Positions 1-11,779 of a DNA stretch of 64,000 nucleotides are shown in pieces (within the stretch, counting starts at the first letter, position 1; each line of letters begins with the position of its first letter). The stretch comes from Chelydra serpentina (Eukaryota; Chordata; Testudines; Chelydridae), in the NCBI GenBank assembly GCA_037349315.1, contig JBAIAC010000030.1:13103501-13167500 (forward strand). The letters are read 5' to 3'. Below the pieces are notes generated by a model, which was not told where the DNA came from, searched no databases, and worked only from the letters and a program-made list of their open reading frames with translations. Made by a program: the position numbers and the translations under genes.

Positions 1-361
1 AGAGTCAATTAATTTAAGGATTCAGTTGAGCCAGACCAAGCACTATGTAGTACAGTCCCAGATTCAGCCATTTACGTCACCCTTTGTTAAACTGAGTATG
101 TAATTTACTGATGTAAATGTTCAGGGTGATATTAAATAATATAGTTCCAGGTTTGGTCATTTAAATCCTCCCCTGTTAAATTGAACCTGATTTGAATTTT
201 TCATGTGATATTAAATAAAAGATCTTATTTCTCCTTCTATCTTTTAGAATGTTTTTGTAGGAATTATCAGTGCTGGCATAGAAAATGCATAGATGAATAT
301 TGGCAGTAGTAACTATATGTACCCTACTCCAATGGGACACTTGTAAATTCCCCCATGCGGC

Positions 362-485
362 TAGGGTGACCAGACAGCAAGTGTGAAAAATTGGGACAGG
401 GGGTGGGGGGTAATCGAAGCCTATATAAGAGAGAGACCCAAAAATCGGGACTGTCCCTATAAAATTGGGACATCAGGTCACCCTA
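362..485. mobile_element. hAT-type MITE, copy 1 (TAGGGTGACC ends)
   Basis: A 124-bp non-autonomous DNA transposon. The ends TAGGGTGACCAG and CAGGTCACCCTA form terminal inverted repeats with one mismatch. Imperfect 8-bp target duplications flank it (catgcggc at 354-361, catgcagc at 486-493), which points to the hAT superfamily. Two more copies lie at 4872-4994 and 27251-27374. It has no coding capacity. Confidence 0.85.
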
Positions 486-493
486 CATGCAGC

Positions 494-1257
494 AGATGCT
501 TTCAAAATTGACCTACAAGGGAAGATACGTTATCTCTGTCATGGTGATTCCCTTTTTCTTAGGTACTGTTAGGAGGCATTAATCGATAGGGTACCTTCCT
601 TATGCCTCATCTGGAAAAGCCATCTCAAGCATATCAGTATATTATAGGGTTGCTTGTGAGAGCTGGGTTGTGCATAATGCTTTGTTATCATAGGGCTGTT
701 AATGAGTAATGGCGCTGGGTTTTGTTGTTTTAAAGGAAAAAAGATAGAAGATGCACTTATTTTGGGAAAAAAATTCAGATCCAATCACGTTCACTTTGCA
801 AACATAACCAAAAAGGTGGGTTGAGTTCTGAGCAACCAACCTTGACCAGGTCTCTAATCTTCCTTGAGGTTAACAACAAAACTCAAATTAAGGTCCTGAT
901 TCTGCCCTGAGATTGGTGTTTGCGCATCACTGCTTATCGTGTAACATCAGCTAATGTTTTCACATGCTGCATAGAAGATTTTACAAAGTACATAGTTGAT
1001 GGACAGGATCAGCCCTTTGGTGTTTAGCTGTTCCAAGTCACTACGGAGAGTTTTCTTTCTTCTTTTAATTAACAGAGATAAATCATGCACACAGATGGCT
1101 TTTTTTTTTAGAGTTTATGTTGAATGCATCAAATAAGTAAATTAAATAAACACTGTTAGAAAACTATAGAATACATAGAGCCATGAAGACATACAATAAA
1201 TTGTCTCATGAAAAGATACCAAATCAATATCTAATAGAAGTAAAATGAAAATAAGAA
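494..1257. other. AT-rich unique sequence
   Basis: No recognisable gene or repeat. The only open frames are short and lack motifs, including one of 71 codons on the minus strand at its left edge. A T9 tract lies near 1102. Confidence 0.5.
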
Positions 1258-1640
1258 AGAAAAACTTGTAGCACCTTAGAGACTAACACATTTATTTCAG
1301 CATAAGCTTTCGTGGGTTAGTACCCACTTCATCGGATGCATGGAATGAAATTATACTTCAGAGAGATGTATACAGTCAGAGAAACATGATGGTCCAGGTG
1401 TATAGACCAATCTTAAGAGGCTAATTAGTTGAGAGGAAACATGACAGCAGGGGAAGAAAAAGCTTTTGAAGTGATAAACAAGATGGTCACACAGGTGTGA
1501 ATGAGGATCGTTAACTTAAGGGAAATAGATTCAATTAACATAATGGCCGAGCCATTATATGAAGAATAAGTTATTATAAGAGTAACAAATATTGCAGGTA
1601 CGTATACCTTTGAAAAATAAAGAATATACACTCTCCAGTG
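1258..1640 (+). repeat. Turtle interspersed repeat with 'cacttcatcggatgcatg' core
   Basis: The first 90 bp (thgtagcaccttagagactaac-type sequence, then an 'ataagctttcgtggg' block and cacttcatcggatgcatgg) match a very common repeat of turtle genomes as I remember it. The more diverged AT-rich continuation to about 1640 resembles the longer versions of that family. The right edge is approximate. A second, related copy starts at 4792. I do not assign a superfamily. Confidence 0.6.
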
Positions 1641-3462
1641 AATGTCCTATTTGAGTTTTAAAAATTCTTCTCCCAAGCTAAGATTTTTCTTTTAGTCAGA
1701 GTATAGCTATAAGTCAATTATGCAGCAGCACAAAGAGAAGTCTGCAGTATTTTGCTGTCATTGTTGGTAATTTGTCCCTTAGGGTGTTAGTATTCATACA
1801 TAATTGCACATTGTCTTTCTCTCTAACATTTTCTACTTTCTTTCTCTGTTAGAACAACATAAGAATGATTGCATCCATGGGTTTTAGCAAATTATCCAGC
1901 TAACTTGATTTACATTCTGTTCACAAACAGAATTAGAGGGGAAAATACATTGCTTTGTCTTAGCTATCTTTTGGCCCTGAAGATTGCAGTTTATTCGTTT
2001 GTTTGTTTGTTTGGGGGTTTTTAAATATCAACTGCAAATAAAGAAATAAAGATTGCCCAATATGACACTTTAATAACTACAAGTGACTCTGGTTCGTAAA
2101 AGAAACATTGGGAGTAGAAAACTATGTTACAATTAGTATAAGAAACATTTGGCAGTTTCAACTCATGAACACTTGGTACAGATGTAGGGGCCTTAACCAG
2201 CAGTCTTTGGAGGGAAAGATGCCCATTGAAGCTAACTGGATTTTTTCCTGCAAGCAATGACGTTCTGGAACAAAATATTTAAGCACCAGAGGCTCTGTAA
2301 TGATATTGTACATGGCACCATTGTAGCAAAACTAAAACTCTGCCTTTAAATATGGCTACTACAGAGATTATGATTCCAGACACTTGGCCAGATTTCTGGT
2401 CTGGCCAAGCTTGGCAATGGTACTCACAAGTCACATGAAATGCTTGCTAGTTAATTTAAAACGAGAACAAACATTTAAAATGTGACTATGGTAAGAAAAA
2501 TGTGAACGCAGCAAGTTGTTATCCAATAGCTCTCTGGCTATATTTGGTTATGTCTGCTTATGTTAGGAGCTACTTTTTATTCATCTTAGCAGAGCAGAGT
2601 CAGGGAATGAGCTGGAGTCCATCTGGCTCAAGCATCATGTTACAGAGAGCTGCTCAGATAATATTTCATAATTAAAATAAAAAACAATTTGACAAATTTT
2701 CTCTGGGCAGCAATAGGGGAGCGGAAAACCTGCAGATTGTGGACTATAGAGATTACTGTGGCTTCTATCAGGTGTGTAGAGGCATTTGCCCTGCAGCTCC
2801 AAAGGAAGCCATAGGTTCTTCTCTGTGAATCTCCAATTGAGGAAGGATTCTTCAAATGAAATAGGTTTCCACGTGCAGATTTCTTGCCTCCTCACTGCCT
2901 GGCCCAATAACTCCCACATGTCCCTGGACTACATGCCTCCTGCAGGTGCCATCTTGCTAGCAGTTTCTTCAGCCATGGCTTCCCCTGGAACAAAACCCCA
3001 ATCTGGTGGCACCTTTGATCCAGAGGGGTAGGTGCTGCAGTAAAAGAGGAGAGCTGAAGAGCAGGTTTCTGCATGGAGAATTCAAGATTAATAGAAATGG
3101 CTCCTGATTTCTCTGTGCATCCTGGGGCTTTATGCAGTTGGGGGAAATGTTCCTAGATTCTTCCGTGAGGCCAATAAATCTCTCCTCTCCAGAGGAGAAT
3201 ATCTCCAGATATTTGCATCTTCAAAGCCACATATATTTTCAGTTAGTTGGTTTTCCACTCCCACAGGTTAATTTGATTTCATACAGTTTTGATTTCTTTA
3301 TTGCTAAAGATCTGCCCAGATTCTGATCTGAATTCAGTGGAGTAAATCTGAATGGCACCAGCTGAGGATTCTAGTTTTATGTTTGATTATCCTTTGAATA
3401 TTATCATAACACTGGGGAGTATCCCTGCCCAAATGACTTTTTGTAGATAGCACAAGCTGGAT
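1641..3462. other. Unique sequence, no gene seen
   Basis: Contains a short (GTTT)n run near 1995-2012. Small overlapping frames on both strands at 2635-3074 share no motif and look like chance frames. No exon-like block with flanking splice signals was found. Confidence 0.45.

Positions 3463-3529
<67 letters not shown>
3463..3529. repeat. (GATA)16 microsatellite
   Basis: Sixteen uninterrupted GATA units plus a partial unit, followed by a degenerate GATG. The minus-strand frame across it encodes a run of Ile-Tyr-Leu-Ser and is a by-product of the repeat. Confidence 0.98.
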
Positions 3530-3530
3530 G

Positions 3531-4791
3531 GATGTGGGGAAATCTTGTGATGACTATAAGATAAGGAAGCAATGAATCCTCACCCACTAGATGCTTTGAA
3601 CTAATGTAATTAGACCATATAATGATTAATGAAATAGTATTTATCTTTGATGGTAAAGCAGCAGCACTGAAGCAGACAGCTAACACCTAGTTTGTTGTGT
3701 GTGTATATAATATTCTTTAGAGCATTCTTTGTTTTTTCTATTTAAATGCGCAGTATTTTTTCATCACTTCATTTCTCTCCCATAGACCTTTATTTTTACG
3801 GTTTGGTTTCTTTTTTGTATTCATTGTCCATACAGCAAGGGCTATGTTTGCTTTGCTCTCCTCTCGCCTCCTCCTCCTCCTTTGTCTCTCATGAATAACA
3901 AAATCATAGAAATAAACTGAACATATTTTAAATCATACAGGTAGCAATGAAGTTTGGGTGCTGACCTCCCCTCCTAGGCAATGTCCACTTGCCTTCTTCT
4001 TTCATCCCTGCTCTAATTTGCACAATACTACTTGTGATTAGCTGGCACCTACAGACATGCATTGGTTTTATTATTGTTATAAAAAGTTAAAAGAATGCTG
4101 GCAGTGATCCTACTGGAGACCAGTAGAGATACAGGCAAGTCTACACAATATATAGACAATACACGGCACATTCATAAGTGGGTAAGTCCTGGGATGTCAC
4201 CCTATGCTTTCACAACATCCTCTTACGTATGTATTGAAACTAGTAAATATAAACGCTGACAGAATACATTTAAATAAAGATACTATTTAATACTATTTAA
4301 GGCCTAATGTATCTTTGTCCATGTCTTTGCTTTGTTATTTATATGCTGTGAGATATCAAAGGACAGCTTTGTACCGTAGTATTCCCTACCTTTTGAGAGA
4401 ATGTTGTCTGTCTGAACAACACTGTATTTAAATACTCAAGGACACAGGCAGAAAATTTAATCATTGTTTTTATTGTTCATATTAAGTTCTCCCCACCCCA
4501 TATTTACGTCAGTTCAAATGAAAAGGAGGTTCTCATTTCTTACTGTTGAGGATGGTCCCCATTGCAGTGGAAGCAACCAACCTGGAACCCCATTGACTTA
4601 ACCAGGGTTTTGCATGAACTCAAGGGGACGCCCATTGGCAGATTGGGAGCAAAGAAGAAAGGCTAAGTAATTTTGGTTGGTGGGGAGCATAGCTTACTGC
4701 CCTGGAAGGGGAAGCACATGAGCAAGACCTCTACAGATGAGTAATCAAGGCAGTACATGTGGTGTTTCTATTAAGAACCTTGTTGATAGTC
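3531..4791. other. AT-rich unique sequence
   Basis: Holds a short CTC-rich run near 3860-3885 and a small tandem duplication of 'tactattta' near 4282-4301. Nothing else recognised. Confidence 0.45.
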
Positions 4792-5015
4792 AAGTATCAG
4801 AGGGGTAGCCGTGTCAGTCTGGATCTGCAAGAGCGACAGAGTCCTGTAGAGCCTAACAGATATAGTGGAGCTAGGGTGACCAGACAGCAGGTGTGAAAAA
4901 TCAGGATGGGGGTGGGGGGTAATAGGAGCCTATATAAGAAAAAGACCTAAAAATCGGGACTGTCCCTATAAAATTGGGACATCTGATCACCCTAAGTGGA
5001 GCATAAGCTTTTGTG
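4792..5015 (+). repeat. Turtle interspersed repeat, split by a MITE
   Basis: Begins with 'tatcagaggggtagccgtg', the usual head of a common turtle repeat, and continues with 'ataagcttttgtggg', which also occurs in the copy at 1258. A hAT MITE (4872-4994) sits inside. Removing the MITE and one 8-bp duplication restores a continuous repeat, so the MITE is younger. Confidence 0.7.
4872..4994. mobile_element. hAT-type MITE, copy 2, nested
   Basis: A 123-bp copy of the TAGGGTGACC family. The perfect 8-bp target duplication agtggagc at 4864-4871 and 4995-5002 is the clearest proof in the window that the family is hAT and not Tc1/mariner, although its ends begin with TA. It lies within the turtle repeat at 4792-5015. 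Confidence 0.92.
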
Positions 5016-7131
5016 GGCAACCTGTAATGTGATTATATGGACTCAAAGCCAATAATTAGGGGAACCACACTCCATTATTTGCATTATGTGTGAAGCACAC
5101 CAATCAAATCACTTGATAAGCTAAATGTTTTGCTAACATTCTAAAAAATAAAAACAAGTGTTTCTGATCCAGCAAAATGTCTCGTAAAAATGGACCATGA
5201 CACTGGAGGCAGCAGCAGATTCATCTGGGTTAATCCATCCCCGGACAGAATCAATTCTTGGGAATTGTGCAGAGTTCACATTCTCCTCTAGAGGTTTATA
5301 CACCTCCCTAGGTCTATCTTGGTGGATTTGGCCCTTCATTTCTTAATAAAGCACAGACATTCAAACTGTCTTTTCTTTTTAGGGTGCATGAAGATGAATG
5401 CATGAATCGTCTAAATAAAATCACCAGCCAGATAGTCTTAGTCTTAGATACTGCATTATAGAATGTTATTAGTTGTACAATCTTTTAGTATTTAGAACTC
5501 TTTGGCATTTTAGTGACCTTTTACAAGGCATATTGCATTGAACTACTAATTTATTTCATGATCATCCTATTGTATCTAAGAAATTATGTTAGACAAAAAA
5601 CAGGTGTCCCAATTGGAGTCGCATATTGCATTTCAAAATGCATTGAGTAGATGCTAATTTCAACAATTTGCATGAGAGACTTTTGCTATCACTTCTATCA
5701 TAGTATCCATGTCAGCTCAATTTTCAGAGCAGCTGTAGCTCAAACATTGACCTGCTGCCTATTACAGTAGTGTAATGAAGTGCAATGAACTTGTAATTGT
5801 TCTACATTACCCTAGATCAGGTAACATGCAGCCCTCAGTTATCACAATGGAATCCCAGTTCTTGTTCAAAATGAGAAAACTGACCATGAAGTTGATTTAA
5901 GGGTGTCATCAAAAATTACTTTCTGAGCCTGAAAATGTACTACTTATGCTCAAGATTGCATTTCACATTGCCATGTAAAGATCGCACAGACATTGCATAT
6001 TCAGATAAACTAGTTTCAAATAACTAAATGAAGAGTTGTATCTAAGAGCCAGCTGTAATGGAGATGAGATACCTAAAAAAGATCTAGTAATGAAATGACA
6101 TTAGGCAGATGATTTAAATGTCTCTTTCCTAACACCATCCATCCAACACCCTATCAACTTCTCCAGGAAATAGTGCAGTTTCTTCTATTACTATGCATGA
6201 AATACGGAGCCTTATGAAATTGACTTGAAAACAAAGCCTGTCTCACTATGGATGACTGTATAAGTGATCAGCCCAGTCTGCACAGCTCAAACAACAAGCC
6301 AAGCATTTCATTGACTGTATTTTAAGATTTGCTGCCTCACTGCCCTTGCCCCTTTGGATACAACTGAATCCAACCCCTCAGGCATTTAACCTAGTAACCT
6401 TTCATCAGAACATTTTCTTTACGAGGGCCAAATCTACCCAGACACTGCACAGCTCGTCTACCAGGGAAGCATGTGGGGGAGAAATCCTGCCACCTACGAA
6501 TACGATGTAGTCAACTGTTGTTGATTCAGCCCTGAGAATGGAAAAAAGTCCATGGTGCTCCTCATTTGCAGGATCGGGGCCTAGGTATGCGGTTTTATTT
6601 TCCCCACTATGTTTTAGTCAAACGTATCCTCATCGTGAGGCATTTAGCAACTTTAGCACAGTTGGTGGAGGTTACTGTTACTGTTTCTTTAAGCAAACTA
6701 TTAGGAAATGTAACCCTGCTGTCACCTTCAGTATCTGGTGCAAAACTTTAGCTCTCCCAAAGCACAGGTAACAGGATATTAAAATATATGGAACAAGCAC
6801 ACTGGAAAGTTTAACTGTCTAAACCAGTAACATTGTGTCAGGTTTAAAATCAAATTAAGTTTTAAAAAGGTAAAACAATCCCTGCAGAGCAATTTGAAAG
6901 GGTCTGTTTTTTGTAGTGTGAGAGGGAGAGAGAATATGGCTTGGATTTTCACATTTAACCTACATGGAATTCACACATAGTAACTCACCACAGGTAACAT
7001 GCCAGGGGATGCACAGATGACTAAAAAGCAGCTTGAATTTATTATCTTTGTTGACTATTCAAGATGCTAATTTTCTTTGGCACAGAGGGAGGAAACAGTG
7101 GAGGGGAAGGGAGAACAGGGACAATGGAAAG
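5016..7131. other. Unique sequence, no gene seen
   Basis: About 2 kb with only short frames. The 68-codon minus frame at 5133-5339 and the overlapping plus frames at 6538-6771 have no recognisable domain. Confidence 0.45.
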
Positions 7132-7245
7132 TCATAGAAGAGTTTAAGGGCAGAAAGGACCACCAGATCTTCTAGTCTGACCTTCTGTATATCACAGGCC
7201 ACCAACACCACCCAGCTAGAAACCTGCACACTAAACCCACCAACT
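7132..7245 (-). mobile_element. CR1-type LINE 3' end
   Basis: The sequence 'tcatagaagagtttaagg' followed by 'tctagtctgacct' and a 'tatatcacaggccac' block is the reverse complement of the usual 3' terminus of a turtle CR1 family. Similar tails occur at 11541, 20102, 46648 and 58994. It is severely 5' truncated. Confidence 0.65.
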
Positions 7246-7647
7246 GAAAGGGAGAGGAAGGATAAGTTAGACGATGATGCAGGGGTGAGTATAGGTTGCA
7301 CTGTAACGGAGTGTGCGCAACCTCTTGTCCCAAACAAATGGACAGTGCTTGAGCCTCAAGGAATGCCAGATTTATATCATGTGCTGTGATGTCGCAGTGC
7401 AATCATGGCAATATTGTGACTCCACGACAAAAAAAATAATGTCACGGACAATGCTTACAGAGGAAATATGGAAGGGAAAAGGTTGAGGAAGAAGAGAGAA
7501 GGTAGTGCGAGTACCAGAAGCGAGTGGAGAAAAAGAGAAGAGGGAGAAGCAAGGAGTTACTGGAGTTCTTTATCTTGACGATCATGTGAACCAGCCTGGT
7601 GGAAACAGGTGCCAGCCCATCTCTGAGTGCAATGCTAGAGGTACAGG

Positions 7648-7850
7648 CTACTCTGCTGGTAAGGGTGCTAGCCCAGCACTTGAGAGGCCTTGGTTTAACT
7701 CCCTGCTCTGTCATGAACTTTGTGTAACCTTGGGCAAGTCACTCAGTTCCCCATCTGGACAATGGGGATGGTAGTACTTCCCTGCCTTACAGAGGTGTGG
7801 TAAGGATAAATACATCAAAGATCATGAGGTGTTCAGATGGTACAGCCATG
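7648..7850 (+). mobile_element. MIR-like tRNA-derived SINE
   Basis: A tRNA-like head ('ttggtttaactccctgctct') precedes a core with 'ccttgggcaagtcactcag' and 'ccccatctggacaatgggg', the hallmark of MIR-type SINEs. The tail reads 'gtggtaaggataaatacatc'. Boundaries are approximate. Confidence 0.75.
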
Positions 7851-9250
7851 GGGACAATACGAGGATCTAAGATAGATAACACATTAGCCCGGTGCTATTG
7901 GACCCTCCCAGAAACCCTGGCTCTGTATCCACTGCTTCCCGGCAATTCCCCCTAGCTCTCTTTGGAACCTAGCCTGTTTGTTCCTATGTACATACTATCC
8001 TTTTGTTTCACAGGCCTCTAATCAAGGAATAATGCAGAGTCTTAGCTGGCCTTTGGATGAATTTCAAGGTGGCAAATATCTCCCAGAACCAAGCTGTAAA
8101 GAGTCTGAGTGCATCTGCCCATCCACAGTGCAGGTGACTGGACTAGCACCCTAGTGGACATCCTAGGGGTGGCAGTTTGGGACCAAAACATTACCTATAA
8201 TAATTATCTCCTTTACTTGCATACAAACATGTAAATAGACTACATTAGAGCTAGGCAAATATTGCAAAAAAATATGAGTATAAGTTTGAATCTTTAAATG
8301 AATTCATCTTAGCTACGGTTTTTGCTCCTTGTCTATGCACTTTCTACAACTATTCTAGCAAATGAATTTTCTAGCAGGAATGTTTGCAAAAACAGTGGAT
8401 TTTAAGTAAATATTTCAGTGTATTCTTGGGATGCATATTTTGAATTCATAATCGAAAGTGTTATCACCTGGAACCTGATTCTAAATCCACCCAATGAATT
8501 ATATCATGTGACCTATGTCTCCAAACAAAATATCTGACATTTTGAATCCTGAATATTTACAATGAATGATTCACTATTAAGCTACAGAGACTTGCTCATA
8601 GCAGTTATTTTGCAAATAATCATGAATGATAAACTTGAGAAAAGCATGACCTGTTTGTGGGCAATTTATGAAAAGAAGAGGCAAAATTAATCACACACAA
8701 TCTTTGTTACAAATCTATATTGCTCACTGGCACTAAATTATGATTCTAAAGAATGAGAGTAACAAGGTGTTTTCCTGTATAAGATTTAGCTAAGCCCCTG
8801 GAGTTTTTAATCTGTTTTCCTAACAAAGTTTACTCAGAAACATTGGCTCTGTGCTCACTGTCAAGAGACCTCAAGACTCTTTGTGTAAATTGAAAAATGC
8901 TCCCTTGATTGCTCATGCTTTTATTATGGGAATCACACTAAATGTGATAATTTTTGTGAGGTATATTTGTGCTTCTTCATCATCAGCAGAATGTGAATGA
9001 ACAGTGTCAGTCTATCTTTGACTGTAGTCACCAACCACATGATCTATCCCATTCGACCTTAGAGAAAAGGTACATCTTCTAGTAACTAGCCATTTTGCAA
9101 CTGTAATTTTCAATAGCTCTTAGGAAAAGAAACGTCTGAAAGAGTCTGCTCCTGCTTCTAGTTTTAAATAATATATCAATGTGTGCTCATTCATCACAGA
9201 TTTGGGATGTCTGAATATTTTCCTAGAAAAAGATATTATCTTCGTAGGGT
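7851..9250. other. AT-rich unique sequence
   Basis: No repeat family or coding block was recognised. Frames are all shorter than 70 codons until the repeat at 9251. Confidence 0.45.
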
Positions 9251-9404
9251 ATGCGCAACATGCCTCATGTGGCACATGACCAGGATTCATCACCAAATTT
9301 GGTCCACTGGTTGGATCATTAGCTTCTCCGGCCTGGGCTGGGTACTGGTGGGGAATGTGACGTGAACACTGATCTATGTCCCCCCGCAAAGGTACTATGA
9401 GATG
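9251..9404. repeat. Repeat family P, copy 1
   Basis: This segment shares an ordered series of blocks with 61353-61496: 'caggattcatcac', 'ctggttggatcatta', 'tgggtactg', 'gtgaaca' and 'aggtactatg'. The two are the same diverged family in the same orientation. No terminal repeats were found and the class is unknown. Confidence 0.75.
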
Positions 9405-9535
9405 TAGATTCTAAATCCAGCTGCTGCTTTCAGTTGCATGTGCACAAGGCCTATTGGGCCAAAGTCAGAACTGAAGTGTATGCAACTCCATTACGTGTTA
9501 CACCTGCAGTGAATTTGACTCATTGGCTTCAATGG

Positions 9536-10411
9536 AAGTGGCAACCGGGACAAGCGCTGCAGGAAGAGTGGCTACCCCAACGAGACCCTGCCCCACGTCC
9601 TGTGTGGTTGCCAGCACCACTCTGGAGCCTGGCGGCACTGCCACAATGCCATCCAGAAAGCCATCCCACCATCCCTGGAGAAGATCACCGTCGACTCTGC
9701 CATCCCTAGAATGGACAGCTGACTGTGACCTGACATCATTGTGACTGACACGGAAAAGAAGAAGGTCCTCATGGTGGACGTCATGGTGCCATTCGAAAAC
9801 AGGTCCCCAGCCTTCCATGAGGCCTGAGCTCGGAAGGTGTGGAAATACACCCTGCTGGCTGACACCCTGAGAGCCCAGGGTTATGAGGTTCAGATCCACA
9901 CCCTGGTGGTGGGAGCCCTGGATGCATGTGACCCCCACAAGCCGGTACTGAGAGCATGTGGAGTCGGTCGGCACTACGCCGGGCTCATGAGACAGCTCAT
10001 GGTGTCTGACACCATCAGGGGGTCCAGAGACATCTACACGGAACGCATCACAGGACACCATCAGTACTAGGACGAGTAACCGAGACCGCCGTTCAGGGAA
10101 ATAACCCACTTCCTTCCCTGACGAACCAAGGGACACACCCCACCCATGTATTTGCTATACCAATACTGACTTGGACTCTAAATACATTCTATGGGTGGCG
10201 TACCCGAGATCACTTATTCACTGACGCTTTAAAAACTCCTGCACCCCAGTCTGGGTCTATGTTGGTTATGTGCTATGTATGTATCTTGTGAACCTTGTAA
10301 CCGATACTTGTAATCTCTCATAACTCAAGCCTGACCTCGGATGTACAGCACCTTCCTTCTTAAACTTGTGTAAACTTGATTTTAAACATTAGCTTTAATA
10401 AAAAAATAATT
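9536..10411 (+). mobile_element. 5'-truncated R2-type (RLE) LINE
   Basis: The 3' end of a non-LTR retrotransposon with a restriction-like endonuclease. It contains the end of the ORF (to 10070) and a 3' UTR of about 340 bp, ending near an AATAAA-containing 'ttaataaaaaaataa' at about 10395-10410. The left edge, near 9536-9542, is where similarity to the R2 protein starts. Flanking sequence shows no 28S rRNA gene, so this is not a canonical R2 site. NeSL/Utopia-type relatives are an alternative. Confidence 0.85.
9540..10070 (+). pseudogene. R2-type LINE ORF, C-terminal part: zinc knuckle and endonuclease
   Basis: The frame from 9540 to TAG at 10068-10070 (177 codons) encodes the C-terminal quarter of an R2-clade polyprotein. 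In order: a zinc-knuckle-like stretch (CRKSGYPNETLPHVLCGC, then HH and RHCHN) whose second expected Cys is Ser; the endonuclease centre PD at 9729-9734, followed 14 residues later by D at 9777-9779 in LMVDVMVPFE, matching the PD-X(12-14)-D signature; then VGALDACDP and a terminal VSDTIRGSRDIY block typical of R2 relatives. In-frame TGA stops interrupt it at 9720-9722, 9726-9728 and 9825-9827, so it is dead. The intact protein would nick target DNA and prime reverse transcription there. The reverse transcriptase is lost to truncation. Minus-strand frames across it are shadows. Confidence 0.88.
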
Positions 10412-10744
10412 ATATCTGACCAGTTAAGTGAGACCTAACTGGCACATTGGCCTTGTACTGCCTCTCTGTATGTGGGTGAATTTCAGCCTCATGAATACAA
10501 TCTGAGACTTGTAGAAGAAATGGCAGGGGAATTTTTCAGTACCAGAGGAGTTGCACTGTCCGCTGCCATTTTGATGGAGCCCAGTGGTGCAGGTAGATTA
10601 TTTCAACACTCATCCATCTCTGTTATTAGGAGAGAGAAGCTGCATATGTAGAGCTGGATCTTCATCAGCATTGCTTCATTGCCTTGAATCTGACCATTTA
10701 TTCCAGCTGAGGATCTGACCAATAAACCAGAGATTTACCAAACA
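10412..10744. other. No gene seen between LINE and foldback
   Basis: A short unique stretch downstream of the LINE tail. I see no direct repeat bordering the LINE 3' end. Confidence 0.4.
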
Positions 10745-10759
10745 CAAATCTGAGCTGGA

Positions 10760-11450
10760 ACAAGCTAGAGCTGATGAGGAATTTTCCATCAGAATGATTT
10801 CACAATGGGAAATACACTTTCTGCAAACCTGAAATGTTCTGTGGGAATATTAACAATTTTTGTCAAAAATGTTGTTTTTCAGTCAGGAAAATCAAAATGA
10901 AATATTTCATTTAAAGTCAGTTCAACCCAAACTTTTTTAAAAAAAAAAAGACCCAAGAATTTCATTTTGAATCAGTTAAAAAAACCCATTAAACTGCTTT
11001 TCTCTATGATGCATTTCTTCATGGAAGTTGTAATTTGGTCCCCATTCTCGCCTATGGGCTAGGCTTTCTGGAGGACTACAACTTGAACAAGGCAATGTGC
11101 TGATTTTTCCTTGACTGAGCTGCATGGTGCATCATGGTAGTCACATGACTCTGAATGTATAATGGAAATGTGGTTCAGTCAGATACCCTAGCCCTAGGAG
11201 AGAATGGGGGCTACAACTACAACTCCCATGAGGCAATGAAGTATAGGGAAATGCAGTTCAATGAATGAAGGACTCAAAATTAAGCGTTTTGGGTCATTTC
11301 AAGAAACTCCAAAAATGTTCCATTTCAATCTTCATTTCACAGAAAGTTTCTGAATATCAACTTTTCTTCCTGAAATTATAATTATATTTGGGATGAAAAC
11401 AAATGTTGAAATGTCACAATTTCCTGTGGGATAGAAATTTTGAATGTAGC
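10760..11450. repeat. Large AT-rich foldback element
   Basis: The arms are AT-rich with runs such as 'gacccaagaatttcattttg' and 'gttccatttcaatcttc'. Near the centre 'ccccattctcgcctatgggc' (about 11040) pairs imperfectly with 'ccctaggagagaatggggg' (about 11190), and both arms carry 'actacaactt/actcccatgaggc'-type sequence. The arrangement fits an old palindromic DNA transposon of about 0.7 kb. Edges are approximate and no target duplication was identified. Confidence 0.55.
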
Positions 11451-11540
11451 TGAGCTCCACAAACATCCTTGAGCGTGGGGAATGTTTCGATGCTGATCGG
11501 GTTCTAAATGTTGTGGTCTTTGTCCACCTCTAGTATTGAA

Positions 11541-11590
11541 GGTCAGAGTAGATTATGATAATTGTCCATTCGGGCCTTGAAATCTATGAA
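11541..11590 (+). mobile_element. CR1-type LINE 3' terminus, short
   Basis: The block 'ggtcagagtagattatgata' followed by 'gggccttgaaatctatgaat' is a 50-bp CR1 tail. The 'atctatgaat' end matches the 3' terminal octamer-like repeat of CR1. Confidence 0.6.
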
Positions 11591-11779
11591 TCCAATATAA
11601 ACTACCTGAATTAACTGAAAGTGAATGATGTGGGTAGGATTGAAGAATAAATCAAGTAACTGAATACAGTATAAACTATTAAAAAAACCTGTAACAATAT
11701 TACATGGCACTTTACAATTACATCATAATTAGAGATAATTGGCCTAATCTCTTCTTTAAGGTGGTGTCATTCACTCCCT

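Noticed and set aside
362..485. Reading the TAGGGTGACC MITE as Tc1/mariner with TA target
   Set aside because: The copy at 4872 has a perfect 8-bp duplication outside the TA, and copy 1 has a 7-of-8 match, which fits hAT.
3387..3686. 99-codon minus frame with repeated Ile-Tyr-Leu-Ser
   Set aside because: Translation of the GATA microsatellite.
9498..10136. 212-codon minus-strand frame, the longest in the window
   Set aside because: It is antisense to the R2-type ORF, whose plus-strand protein motifs are clear. The GC content of that ORF keeps the opposite frame open.
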